This document shows positions 12,001 to 23,334 of a DNA stretch of 64,000 nucleotides, one piece after another. Origin of the DNA: Ptiloglossa arizonensis (lineage: Eukaryota > Arthropoda > Insecta > Hymenoptera > Colletidae); the NCBI RefSeq assembly GCF_051014685.1, contig NC_135051.1:10559557-10623556 (forward strand), given 5' to 3'. The number at the start of each line of letters is the position of its first letter. Positions within the stretch are counted from its first letter, which is position 1. The notes beneath the pieces are model-generated. The model was not told the origin of the DNA and ran no database searches. It worked only from the letters and a program-made list of their open reading frames with translations. The position numbers and the translations under genes were made by a program.

Positions 12001-12399
12001 CGTAATTGTCCGTATATGGTCACTGTGGGAGTTTTAGTGGGTAAACTCGACATTCGAAGATGCCGAATGTGGGGAATCTCACACTACCTATACTTTACCT
12101 AAAAGTGTCAGAGGAGTTTTGAGAAGATTTCTCGCATGTCAAACAGGAAAAAGGAAAAGTGTTCAGTACCGAGTCCTGGTCGCTGGGACGGTACCGGCAA
12201 CTCGTTCTACTTCACAGTACAATGCAGGTACTGCCCGAACAACCATGCCGAATAGCATCTCTATTATTCGGAAGCTGATGTCACCAAAATCTCTGTTTAA
12301 TCATTCCAGCAGAAATTCCTGAATAACACAGACAGTCCTCTGACTAATCTATCTGCCGCAACAGCGACATGTATTGCCAAGGCAGGCACTTGAAGGTTT

Positions 12400-13290
12400 T
12401 AACCTCGCGTCCTGCCAGGACCTACTTTCGCGTACGAAACTCGAAACGATTGTTATGATAAATAGTGTGCGAACCAGCGAACAGATATAGCAGAAAAAGA
12501 CCTGATAGAACAATCTCCTACCTCATAAGACACAGTTCTGTACTCAGGGACAACTCATAAGCCTAGCTGTCTATGGACTTGACGCAGCAAGGTTAGGTTG
12601 CCTGCCCCCCATATAAGATCCCCGAACAAGGCTACCAAATGGGCCATTCTTGTACACAGGCGGTGAACTTTATCGCCTCCCCCCTCCTGCTTTCCAATCT
12701 AGGAGTTAGGCTATCGAAATGCTCCTGAAAGTGCCACTGATTATTGAGAATCAGTTCCCATATGTTTCACCATTCCTTGACATTGATCTCATTCACATCA
12801 GAGAAAGTGACGGTTCCCATCAAGATGCGTGAATGCTTTATCGCGCACCGATCAAGGTACTCTATCCACCTGCTAGATAGTCCTCAAACACATTTCGTAT
12901 ATAGTAATTGCCTTCCTCTTTCCAATATCCAACAATGTTACAAACGCCACCTCACTCTGAGAGACGGCAGAATACGTGATGAATCGAACGCGTTGAACTG
13001 CATCGATCGTAGACCGTCTCTCCTGGAACCCGAACTGGCACTCGACCAGATCTGAGCCACTCCGCGTCAAGTGCTCGACGATGCGGACAGTCAATACACT
13101 TTTGAATATCTTGCCGGTATCATCAAGGGGGCATGTAGGCAGGCACAGAGGGAAAGTTCGCAGATCTTTCATTCTTCCTGAGGAAAACCGTCCTTGCCAC
13201 CTTCCTCACCCAGTCTCCAGATAGCGGTTCAAGAGTCGCTGGAGGTCGGCTCCAAGGACACCCTGGGCGAAGATCCAAAAGTGTGAAAGA
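12400..13290 (-). mobile_element. R1-clade LINE, reverse transcriptase fragment with internal deletion
   Basis: A 99-codon minus frame (12873-13172) reads PLDDTGKIFKSVLTVRIVEH, then CQFGFQERRSTIDAV and LLDI. These are RT blocks 1 to 3 of an R1-clade ORF2. Below it, the reading RDYLAGRWIEYLDRC (about 12850-12890) jumps to HFQEHFDSLTPRLE (about 12680-12730), so the YADD box is deleted. Then follow LYGG-type (near 12610) and EYRTVSYE (near 12530) remnants. The conserved aspartate of block A survives in LLDIGKRKA but the box ends there. Dead copy, GC-rich. Confidence 0.75.
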
Positions 13291-13299
13291 CACCAAATA

Positions 13300-14440
13300 A
13301 ATGACGAGTCTACTTTACAATAAACGACTATCTATCGGATAGATAATTAGATAACAATTGAATAATTTTACCCGAAAAACTGAGGACACCCAGTTTATGA
13401 ATTAGCAATGTATGTTTAATTATATCGAAGGCCTTGCGAAACTCTAACCACAGCAGTAATTTTTCCTAGAATGATACTATTAAAAATGTTTAATCTTGAC
13501 ATTGAGTCTACAAACTGGTTTATAATTAGAAAAATTATTATTTTCTCCAGATTTAAAAATGGAGGTTCCCGTTTTTTTGAATCTGTAGAAAATTTCCAAC
13601 TTCAAAAGAAGAGTTAAATTTAATTTACAATATCCTTCATGTACTGAGTATACAGCATTTGAAAAGTATTCTTATTATAATCTTTCTCAAGAACCTTCCT
13701 AATTTCTTCTAAACAATACCAGTTGCCTCTAAAAAGAACTAACATCCAAATTTTATTTTGATTTTAAATTATTTGCAATTAGTGGATTGTCAGAAAAAAT
13801 AAATTGAAAATAGTCGACAAAAATATTAGCAATATTAGTAGGATAGCCAAGTAAAATGCTATTCTATATTATCTTATTGGGCAAGGTATTATTAACTCTT
13901 CTGTTGTTTAAAAAGCTTCAGAAGGTTTTCTGATTACTAAGGCGAGATATTTACTTACTGTAAGTATTGTTACATTTGCAAGCAAAAATTGTAGCTTTCT
14001 TTAACTTTATCATATTTATTAAGTTTGCAACGAAACATATGGGATACGAAGAAACATGATTATAATGTACAAGAACAAAATACTTTGTAACATATGTGAA
14101 GGTATAATGATTTTAATTTTAACTAAGTCTCTTGATTCTTAAGCATACTGAAACTTAATTAATCTACAGAAGAAAGGCGCGAAGTTTTTTATACAAAATT
14201 GTTCAAATCACTTTATTCTAGGTAAAGCGAAACTAATGATACTATGAACGTATTATCTATTACGTCTAGACCATTGTTTTCCTGACTAATATTTACTTGT
14301 ACTCGCTTTAACCTAAGGAACCATCGCATTCCCGCCTTTATTAATAGCAGATTAGTACTCCAAACATTAATTCTATTTTTAGTTATTAGTTTTAAAATAC
14401 TTTTTGTTGTACAGGCGGGTAATTTTTGTCGGTAAGCTAT
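13300..14440. other. AT-rich stretch without recognised features
   Basis: About 1.1 kb separating two R1-clade relics. No frame over 60 codons, no repeat or RNA gene recognised. Confidence 0.6.
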
Positions 14441-15407
14441 AATTCTAAGGACGCAAACACCTGGTCTGCAGAGCTAACGGAAACCTACGAGGAGCTGGCT
14501 ACAGTACACCCAGCAGAGCCTGGATCTTGGCTCAGGGCGTTCTTCGAAATGGTCTCTGGTAACTATTTGACCGCTGTATGACGGTAGAGCGATTCCTCTT
14601 CATCCGGAAGGTAGCCAGGGAAAGTCCTCTTATGAAAGGTAGGCAGGCCTGAGAACTCTCCGTCAGTATCGATCTATTTATCTTCTCGGTGATACGAGCA
14701 AACTGTTTCAAAGTGTACTTCTAGCCCATATCAGGGAGTACCTGTCGCGAAGTGGATGGACGGTCAACTATCGACGTGATTCGTTGCGACCGGTCTCCCT
14801 TAGCCTCGACCGTTTTCCAGAGTAGAATGGCATCGGCGATATCTTTAGATATCAACAATGCCTTTAACAATCCTGGAAAGTAATTAAGCAGGGACTCGAA
14901 GATAATAGAGTCCCCATTTACACAAGGGTAGCATATGTACTGCCGAAGTAAATTAGGGACCAAATGGGACAAAGTGGGATCTGCCTAAGATGGTGTTCTT
15001 AGTTCAAAGAGAAAAATTCTGAACAATGTAATAGACTAAAGCAGCGATGCGGGGCCTTTTCGACATTTCTCAATGATGCGTATCGCGGAGAGGATATACA
15101 AGCATGATTATTCTGAACACGTTGGCTTTACACGTGATGGCGTTAAAAAGTGGAGCCCTATCATCTTGCATAGGGTAAAAGTGCTGATAAGACTTAGTCC
15201 CGTCGCTTGTGACCGACTAAGTATACAGAATTATGTATGTATGTTTATATACTCTTATGAGCAATGATCGAAGACTCTCTCCGCGGTAGATGAATAAAGA
15301 ACCCGGGCTGGTATGGGACAGAGTGGGGATAAGTGTGCTTCGGTGTACGATACCATTTTGCCGGCCAAAGCTCTTCCCAGCGGTGTCAGCCTAGCGTGTT
15401 ACGCTGA
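14440..15407 (+). mobile_element. R1-clade LINE, reverse transcriptase fragment
   Basis: In shifting frames the plus strand gives LLGDTSKLFQSVLLAHIREY (about 14680-14740), then STIDVIR, SRMASAISLDINNAFN (about 14820-14872) and IKQGLEDNRVPIY. These are RT blocks 1-4 in order. A second piece, VYDTILPAKALPSGVSLACYAD (about 15341-15407), leads into the YADD catalytic box, where an LTR interrupts after the first D. The stretch 15010-15300 between these pieces is unrecognised. Possible continuation beyond the LTR to about 16130 is weaker (RRSMELLYHVQKRLNLKVV near 15970). Dead copy. Confidence 0.65.
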
Positions 15408-15802
15408 TGTAACCATACCAAAAACCGATAACATTCCTTTTCGCACCCGTTCCCATAACAACGCATGAGACTCTTTCCGCTCCCATAACAACGCATGACA
15501 CTCCATACGACTGACCGCTGATAACCGAAATTCCTTTTGCATACGTTCCCATAACAACTCATGAGACTCTTTCCGTTCCCATAATGACGCACTCCTTACG
15601 TAACGCAGGACACTCAGGACAAGAACAGATATAAAAACCCGACACATAGGAGACAGATCAGTCTTGACCCGTGATTAGATCCGCACGAATCTGTGACCGA
15701 AGGTACCGCAATTAAAGTGTAATACAGAAGAAAATAATAAAGAGTTCGATCTCCCGTTGGAGATCAACATTTTTTTATCAAATCCTTAATTATTACGTGA
15801 CA
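15408..15802 (+). mobile_element. Solo LTR (395 bp) with CTGA target duplication
   Basis: The element starts TGTAAC and ends GTGACA, inverted at the tips, and is flanked by CTGA on both sides (15404-15407 and 15803-15806), a 4-bp duplication typical of Ty3/Gypsy or BEL/Pao integration. Inside are a TATA box (TATAAAAA at 15630) and a polyadenylation signal (AATAAA at 15736), in the right order and spacing for U3-R-U5. The U3 part (15441-15600) holds several imperfect copies of a phrase like cccataacaacgcatgagac, reminiscent of enhancer repeats. No primer-binding site follows, so recombination has removed the interior. Orientation is set by TATA and polyA. Confidence 0.8.
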
Positions 15803-15806
15803 CTGA

Positions 15807-16130
15807 CGCCGCAAGAGTACCTGGTTGGAAAGGAAAGTTGGTACCCTGGGTCGGCACCTTCTCAACCTACCGAGTCCAGGTGGTCGGTTTCGTTTCCTCT
15901 ATATGGTCATAATCCATCTGGTGAGCCTGTATAGGACTTCCGTTTAAGCGGGCGATCTAGCCACCTTCCGGCGCAGCATGGAATTGTTGTACCATGTCCA
16001 AAAACGGTTGAATTTAAAGGTTGTACTGTGTATCCCGCCAGCGGGGAGATGTACCAGCAAGATGCGAGGTCGAAACCCTCAAGTACTAGACCAGACATTT
16101 CATACTGTCGCAGTGGTAGCAATCAGGCGC
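15807..16130 (+). mobile_element. Possible continuation of the R1-clade LINE after the LTR
   Basis: GC-rich sequence directly after the solo LTR. The frame near 15975-16020 reads RRSMELLYHVQKRLNLKVV, which resembles the block after the RT thumb of R1-clade proteins (LRRLQRRLNLRVV). The adjoining region is frameshifted and not clearly alignable, so part of the RT would have to be deleted. Confidence 0.35.
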
Positions 16131-16536
16131 AGCTATAGGCTTCGTACCTCTCCATAAAAAAAGTGGCGAGGTAACATGACTCATGAAGATACAAATCGCA
16201 CGCGAAGAATACAGTGTTGCACGGAATAAGGGGATGTTTGCAATTCTCGTATGTGTTTCAAAATTGTACGAGAATATAGTGGAAATTTTGGTGAGCTAGC
16301 TCAGCACACGGAAATGCAGGTTGCAGGGAATCCTGCATTACCTTAGACACTGTCCCAAGGGACTGGAAATGTCTGGAAAATTGACTCCAGGTAAAAACAA
16401 ACTAGACTTCTTCAGGGGTAAATTGTTTCATTCATCTTTAAGAGTTAAACTATTAGTTTTAATTTAAACACTCTAGTCTGACATTGTCAACAGTATTTAC
16501 CATCCGTCCGCAAGAAGAAGGCACAGTCGTATTTAC
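16131..16536. other. Unassigned stretch
   Basis: No feature supported. Composition is intermediate between the GC-rich R1 relic on its left and the AT-rich DNA on its right. Confidence 0.5.
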
Positions 16537-16538
16537 TA

Positions 16539-16978
16539 GGTTGTTCAATTAGTTTTGTCGTTTTTTCCATTGTAAAAAATACTATGACACTTCAATTTTG
16601 AACAATTGTAAATATACAAATGAGTCGACAGATCTTTTCTACGTGAAACTTCACACATGTTCATCGAACAGTAGTACCATCGTTAGAAAAACAAAAGTAC
16701 GAACAGCTTCATTTCTTATCGAATGACAAAACTTATTGAGCAATCTATTACATTCCCATCTCGGTGGCAATCCAATTAGCTCTTATAGGATCACAAGCCT
16801 TGCTCGCTATTAGTCGAAAACTATGATGAAGATCGACGCCAGTTATTTCAAGACTGAGTGAGAATCAGAAAAGGCTTGCAGAAGGGCTAGTGAATTGTAA
16901 CTGGAGTGCGGATATAAACACTATAACTCGTTTGTCACTATTGTCGATATAAAAAACGACAAAACTTATTGAACAACC
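16539..16978. mobile_element. Mariner-type MITE, 440 bp, TA-flanked
   Basis: Twenty-two-bp terminal inverted repeats ggttgttcaattagttttgt(cg) at 16539-16560 and its complement at 16957-16978 match at 21 of 22 positions. A TA dinucleotide lies outside each end (16537-16538, 16979-16980), the expected Tc1/mariner target duplication. There is no transposase coding inside. A third, weaker terminus (16724-16745, 19 of 22) lies in the same orientation as the right end and is also followed by TA. A 207-bp shorter version is therefore possible, and the long one may be composite. The ITR matches the 46-bp element at 26855-26900. Confidence 0.9.
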
Positions 16979-16984
16979 TATGGT

Positions 16985-19900
16985 AATTGAGTAACTTTAT
17001 TTTCGCTTAGACTTTGACTGTTCGGGTTGTAGATATGTATAACTCAGTACGAGAGGTAATTTTAGTAACAGTGATTTTAAGGTTTGCTGTAATTGGAATT
17101 TTTTGACTGTAAATATCGCCTTTTATTAGTATGGCTAGCCTCTATTAACGTAGTTGGTATTGCAATTTTTGAAGAAGATCTTGTAATTTTTTAGTTCGCC
17201 AAAATAGTTATCTTTAAAATTTATTTTTTGTAAGTAGATTATACGCGGTTGAAATTTATTGATTAGCAGTTTAGGTTCTCAAGTCAGCTGCAAAAACCAT
17301 TAAAATTCCACTGAATTATACAAAGGGACATGGTGTATATTTAATTTCAGTGCAGTTTGTATTAGGTGCATTTTCATCTAGAAAATCATAACAAATACAA
17401 ATATCAAACAACGTTCTATTCACGCATTAAGAGTAAATTGTCATTTTATAAAAATTTATCTGAGAGTATAATAATGGTTTATTCGAATAACATAGATGAA
17501 TGAATAAATACATATTCATTTTAAGATCAGACATCGATCTTGACAATGAATAGATCATGACGCATAGGTTTAAAATTATTTAGTGAAAACATTAAAATTC
17601 TTAATAAGTCTGATTAAATTGATCAATATATTGCCATATATAAATAACTGATAAAAATTAATTTGTTACCTTTTTTAACATCTGATAGTTTATATTAATG
17701 GTCTTAATCAAACTGGTTAAAAAAATTTATATTTCGAGTAATCAGTAAGTATTTATCAACCACTTTCCAAATATATTCTCTTGTTCTTAATTGTATCTAA
17801 TATCTAGACAGTTATCACGGAAGATAGATGTTTTAGGAATGATCGCTCGCTCTGGGGTGAGTAAAAAGTTAGAGTGAGGAATATTGAATGTGGATGAAAT
17901 AATCATAACCGATTCGGATACGTTTAGATATTTTAGATAAGTAATGTCACAAAGCCAATTCGTAAAACTGAGAAGGTTAGAGACAGCTTGTAAAGCTGGG
18001 CGAAATACGGACCGCAAACTCGGCACTTCATATTGATTTTATACATAATAACTTTACTACTACAGTTTATCAAATTTTGCTGTATTTTCTACCTACTCAT
18101 TAAGAATATTTCGAAATTGTGTTTAAGAATGTAAAGGTTTCATGTAATCATCATGATTACCGCGACGAATAATCAGTCTTTGAAAGGTTATTATAATCGG
18201 TTGAATTGCATCATTCTTGATTTTATTTTGTTCTTAAAGAAATATCTTCAAGTTACAATTTCCTTATTTTATGATATTCATTGCACAGGGTTGTTTATGT
18301 ATATTCATTTTTACACATCAATAGTTATTTAAAATACTGAAAACCCGTGAACATATGCCTGCAGAAAGATCACAAATATTTAACGTACAGAATAGGTAAA
18401 ATATAGAAGGTATTAGAAATGCAGTGGTTAGAGAAAATTAGCATTGTTGAAAATGTGTCGTGATCAGAGAGACCACGAAAGACTATACTAATTAGATCGG
18501 ATTTTATACGCATGTATATCTGAAGGTGTTAAAAAATCGTTTTATTACTTCAAAACAGTTAAGGTTGCAGTTGCAATTTTGTATTCAAGAAACTTACATT
18601 TAGAAAGTAAAACACTTTGAAGATTCTCCACAAAATTTGATATTTCAAATGCAACCCAATAAATAGATTCAAAAATGCATTTAGTAAAAAAGTGTTTTAG
18701 GAGCGCCGATGACGCTGACAAAGAAACACAATGCACTAAACCTGAAAAGTTTTACTAATTATTTCTGTTGTTATAGAAAATACAATAGGTTATAGAATAA
18801 TATTGAAAGAATATCGAGAGAATCTTATAACCTAGTTTTCATTGCAGGCCTCTCGTGACATTGCCTTGAAAATGTCACTACAATTTTAACTTGGTTGAAT
18901 TTTGTAACATTGATCGCATTGTTATGACACAATGTGATTCACCGTATTATTCAGACCAAGAACTCTTTGGCTACCAGTTATTTAAATCCTTACCAAACCA
19001 TTCCAGATTAATGAAGAAATAATTCCAGGCAAATATATTTTGATTCGAAGTAGAAAAATATTCATAAATCTGGAATTGGGAAGCTCCTAAATCGTTGATA
19101 AAAAGTAATACGAAGCGAAGGAAATGTTAGAATTAAAAATGTTGATCTTTTATCGAATAAAATGCAGAAATGTTCCATTTCAACCAATAATTCCGACTTT
19201 GAGGTACTTTGGCGGAAGTCACTTCATAAGCATGTATAAAATAGTCGGAAGAGATTCCAACTGGAGACGTTAGCATTAATATTAAGAGCTTTATAACTTT
19301 CTACTCAATTAACTCGATCTTGTAGAGCTTTTAATATCCAGAGAAAGAAATCAAATCACTTTAAAAGGAGGATTCCACTTGGAACGAGTTCGCTGCCCAT
19401 TATAGCTTGAGTCCAGTGTCTCCCGGCGTTCAGAAGTAGTTGCTTCTGAAAGACCATTTTCAGACCTGACCTCTAGCAACCCTTGAGCACTTACAGTCCT
19501 GGTGAAATAGCTCCGGGTGATACAGGAAAAGGAGGGAGATTTTCTCCTTACAATGAATCATCTCGAAAGAAAAATTGTGACTGAAACAAGACACTCTTTG
19601 TTATAGGAAAGCGTAAGTCTACTTGCTATGCGATCGACACGGCTACCGCGGACATTCCTTGCATAATTATTACTCCGTAGGATATGGAAGCAGTCTCCTT
19701 ACCTCCTCGTCACCAGGATACCAGATCGTGGTCAATCTCACGTACAGCAGATTTTTAGATTATATAACGATGAACATTCTCGCAAGAAATCAATTTTAGC
19801 GGGTTGTTGAAATGTTTACTTCGATATCATACTTTGCTTGTACTGTTTGTTAAAGTTTCGAGAAATCTATTTAATATATTGACTTCAAAATTGATCAATA

Positions 19901-20330
19901 CACTCTCAGTTGTCCTGATTATCGTTCGACCGCGACTTTTTCTCAGTTTTTCATTTGTTTTTATTATATACTAGAAAAAGAACGAGAAACATTTAACCAG
20001 AAATGAACATTTTCATTTTAAATAGCAGCCACTTTAGTATCAATTAGTATTTCTCAAAAGCCACGATCGAAAGATATCAATATTATTAAAAATTATTACG
20101 CCGTACAGATTTTTGTATAACTTTAAATAAAATCAATAGTTTTTAGTTATTCTTTTCTTACTTTACTTTTCGAAGAATTAATTGTTAATATGCAAATAAA
20201 TTAGGATAAAAAGGTAATTAATTACTAAGTTTAAAGATAAATTTTAGATATAAATAAATATGTAATTATAATAAGAATAAGAATTACTTTGTTGCCTCTC
20301 TTGATAATTTTGTGGTGAGTTTCCAAGATT
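16985..20330. other. Long stretch without recognised genes
   Basis: About 3.3 kb of mostly AT-rich DNA. Frames at 17787-18026 and 18545-18736 (minus) have no recognisable domain. A GC-richer block at about 19370-19760 stands out and may be single-copy host sequence or an unrecognised insertion, but I cannot assign it. Confidence 0.5.
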
Positions 20331-20725
20331 TTTAGAATAACATGATTACTTGATTGCAATATCTAATAATGCGATAATGGCATTTTTGGAGTCAGATAGA
20401 AAGGCAGTTAGTTTGTAGAAATTTTTGTATGCTTCTTCAATCCTATGGAAAATGGCCATGAGTTCATTAGTAAATATTGATGCGTTATTGGGTAGTTTGC
20501 AGCTTATTGTAGAATAGAGAATTAGTATAGCACTGATCCTCATGTAGATTTTGGTCCATCGAGACTTTTTTAACTTTCTTCTTAGACTTCTAGACATAGG
20601 TGTGAATTAAATACTAAATTGTTGTTCCAGTTCATGGATTCTATAGTGGAAGGGCTTCAATAATTACTTTTTTTGTCGCATATAGGTATGAGCTGGTTTT
20701 AAAATGTGTTGTTATACATTGAATT

Positions 20726-20980
20726 TTTGGCGGCGCTAAATTAAAGTATGTTAGAGGAAGGAGCGAACGGAAATATAAGGAAGTGGGGATAAGCGTTTCA
20801 TCCCGGGCCTGCTAGTGGACTCGTCAGTAAGGCATCCTAGCAGGCCCTGCCTTATACGCCGGGACATTGGAAGATCGGTAAGAGGTCGTATATATAGCGA
20901 TCGGAGCAGGTACGGGAACTTGCGGGAAACGGTTGGTGGTGAGTTTCCCTCTGGTGGCAAGCGTGGGTAGTGCCGCCACA
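20726..20980 (-). repeat. LTR (3' copy) of the short CsRn1-type element
   Basis: Nearly identical to 21493-21740 over about 195 bp. The left 40 bp (20726-20770) is more diverged, with small indels. Contains the TATATATA core promoter-like run near 20930-20938 by alignment with the other copy. Confidence 0.85.
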
Positions 20981-21492
20981 TAACCCCCTTGCCAGTGGTA
21001 AACGATACTTTGAAGTTCCGTCCTGATGTCCTAGTGGCGTAGGTATTTGTTCCGTAGTTCGGTTTGTCACAACAGGCACAGGAGGAGGTTGTCCAGAGCG
21101 GTGGAAGAGAAGAATGCTTCTTTTTCGTAGTAAGGCCCAGCTGCTGTCGATTGCGGAATACGCGTGGCGAGCATCGTTTGCTCAAGCCGCGTTTTTCGCT
21201 TGTTGTCCGACGTTGATGCGTGCGCGTACCAGTATTTATGAAACGCATCGGTGTGGTCGGTGAATAATGTCGACAAGCTGCCTGCTGTCCTCCTGGGGTT
21301 GATCCTGATGGTTAGCCGGGAGTATAGCGTTCGTGTCGTCGCTGGCAGGTCGAGGAGTCAACCCTCGGAGAGGGGGATTTACGAAAAATCGGCCTTTACG
21401 TTGCGCGTTCCTTCCATCGTCTTGTGCTGCACCTGTACTGCTGCTGTGCTGTTGTCCAGAAGGTTGCGTTGGTTCTTAGACGGGGTCACCAC

Positions 21493-21740
21493 TTTGGCGG
21501 CACTAAGAAGATGTTTAGGGTAGGAGAGAACGGATATAGGAAAAGGGGATAAGCGTTTCATCCCGGGCCTGCTAGTGGACTCGTCAGTAAGGCATCCTAG
21601 CAGGCCCTGCCTTATACGCCGGGACATTGGAAGATCGGTAAGAGGTCGTATATATAGCGATCGGAGCAGGTACGGGAACTTGCGGGAAACGGTTGGTGGT
21701 GAGTTTCCCTCTGGTGGCAAGCGTGGGTAGTGCCGCCACA
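21493..21740 (-). repeat. LTR (5' copy) of the short CsRn1-type element
   Basis: Partner of the LTR at 20726-20980. On the minus strand it is followed immediately by the tRNA-Trp-type primer site (plus-strand positions about 21479-21491), which fixes the orientation and the LTR boundary. Confidence 0.85.
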
Positions 21741-22640
21741 AATTCGTGACATTCTCTCGTGGTACTAAGTACAGGGCTAGTTTTGAGTGCACCCGATATT
21801 ATTCTAAGGGTTGTGTTATGTATAGGATCCAGTTTTTCAATGGTCGATTTGTTTGCGGAATTATATATAATTGCTCCATAGTCCAATTTCGCTCTAATTA
21901 TCGCTTTATATGTTGTAAACAGGGTTTCTATGTCCGCTGCCCCAAGTATTGGCTGATAGTGTCTTCAACACATTGAGATGCAAATTGCATTTGTTTCAGA
22001 GGTTAGTAATATGATTTTTTCATGTTAGTCAGCTACTGAATTCCAGGCCAAATATTTTTAACGTGTTTACTTATTTTAAGATTGAGTTATCAATATATAT
22101 TTTAATTTTTGACGTCACATGTTGTCTGGAGAATATTATTACTTCAGTTTCGGTTTTAGATACTTCAAAACCAGACTTATTCGCCAAAGTTTGGATAATA
22201 TTAATGGTGTTGTGTATTATAACTTGCGATGTTTTAATATTTATTTCCTTTTACAGGATGTTTAAGACATCGATATACAAGAAAGCTTGAACTGGAGTAG
22301 GGACTGTAGTTATAATGTCGTTGATCGAAATTAGGAATAATAGAACGCTCAATACGGATCCATGGGAGACTTCATTTTGAATGGTTATGGTATCGGATTG
22401 GGTGCTATTATTTCGAACCTTTATTTGTCTATTTTTGAGAAAGTTTTTGAAGCATTTCGTTATGTTTCCTCTAAGTCTGATGATAGTTTTGCATTTCTTG
22501 CCCCACCGAGGTACATTGAAGGAATTTTGATTCCTTCTTGTTTTTATTCTTGGAATAGTTAACTCGGCTGCTTCTGTTAAGAAACAAAAGTTATTTTATG
22601 CAATTACCAAGCTGGCTTACATTTACAATAACTTCATAGT

Positions 22641-22871
22641 ATACTACAATCTAACGAAAAAAAATACTGCCACACTTTTTCTACAATATAGAATGATCGA
22701 TAAGAATCTGACTACTATTCTGCTATTTGATTTAGAATCAATTCTAAGTGTCAGAAGGACTTCATAAAATGTATTGACAGTTGCAGTACTGTTATCAATT
22801 TTCAATATGCAGAACTTATAACAAATTCTTGATCGATATTAATACAGTACGAAATTAAGTAGGCGTCGAAA
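22641..22871. repeat. 231-bp dispersed repeat, copy 1
   Basis: Matches 24731-24961 over 231 bp without gaps, differing at only a few positions. No coding frame or terminal inverted repeats are visible. Boundaries are sharp: flanks of the two copies do not match. Confidence 0.9.
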
Positions 22872-23330
22872 CTGTTGTTAATGTATCAAAAATAAGAAAT
22901 GAAATTTAATAAAGCAAATAAATACTATTTCAATTAATTGTAAAATTCAATCGATAGAAATAATTACTTCTAATTGTAAGAGTTTGCAGTTACCGAAATT
23001 GAACAGATTTATTCTTAATTTAATACATTTTCAATAGCATACATGACCACTCGGTATTATAAAATATTAGAATGGATCAAGTGTTCAGTACAAATGTTTG
23101 TATTGAACTTAGTTTGATTATGATGAGTACCAGGTGATCGACGAAGTTTAATAACTATGACCATTGTGTGTGATATAATTTATCCTACCTATGTGTGATA
23201 CAATTTATCAAGTTATAAAAAATTGACACTTGTTATTTCTAATTTTCAATAACTTAATAAAAAATTATATTCAAATAATAAGAGAAATATTAGAGAAAAA
23301 GTAATACAATTATATACCCACATATGTATT
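22872..23330. other. AT-rich stretch
   Basis: A phrase like tgtgtgatataatttatc recurs twice near 23165-23210 as a short imperfect repeat. Nothing else recognised. Confidence 0.5.
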
Positions 23331-23334
23331 ATTC

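Larger units (their letters stand above)
20726..21740 (-). mobile_element. Short LTR retrotransposon (CsRn1-type, non-autonomous), 1,015 bp
   Basis: Two near-identical direct repeats (20726-20980, 255 bp; 21493-21740, 248 bp) bracket a 512-bp interior. Read on the minus strand, each starts TGTGGCGGC and ends GCCGCCAAA. AATT occurs outside both ends (20722-20725, 21741-21744). The first interior bases give a primer-binding site TGGTGACCCCGTC, which fits the 3' end of tRNA-Trp, the primer of CsRn1-clade Ty3/Gypsy elements. A purine run (AAGGGGG) precedes the other LTR (20981-20993 on plus). Each LTR contains TATATATA. The interior is GC-rich with no RT, integrase or protease, and its longest frame (165 codons, 20751-21248) runs into the LTR. 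It therefore resembles a TRIM or an internally deleted copy. A solo LTR lies at 29166-29415. Confidence 0.85.
20340..22565 (-). mobile_element. RNase H-bearing LINE (I-superfamily-like), split by an LTR element
   Basis: The RT part lies at 21745-22565, read leftward. RGNITKCFKNFLKNRQIKV is followed by EVSHGSVLSVLLFLI, the box FLYIDVL in place of F-YADD, NKSGFEVSKTET, then IRAKLDYGAIIYNSA and LDPIHNTTLRI, a thumb/connection signature. After the LTR insertion the frame resumes at 20346-20597 with ASIFTNELMAIFHRIEEAY and LTAFLSDSKNAIIAL. These are the E and D blocks of an RNase H domain as found in I-type LINEs. The catalytic YADD is lost and stops abound. The insertion is at 20726-21740 with AATT duplications. 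Confidence 0.75.

Noticed and set aside
1..16130. R1 insertions as evidence of an rDNA locus
   Set aside because: No 28S-like sequence was recognised around any R1 piece.
20751..21248. 165-codon minus frame as a possible gene
   Set aside because: It crosses from the interior into the LTR of the 1-kb retrotransposon. The LTR part repeats in the frame at 21379-21792 because the LTRs are duplicated.
20726..21740. Initial reading of the 250-bp repeats as a DNA-type MITE with inverted ends
   Set aside because: The primer site, purine tract, TATA and 4-bp duplication around the pair fit LTRs better; TGTGGCGGC/GCCGCCA are the short inverted tips of an LTR.
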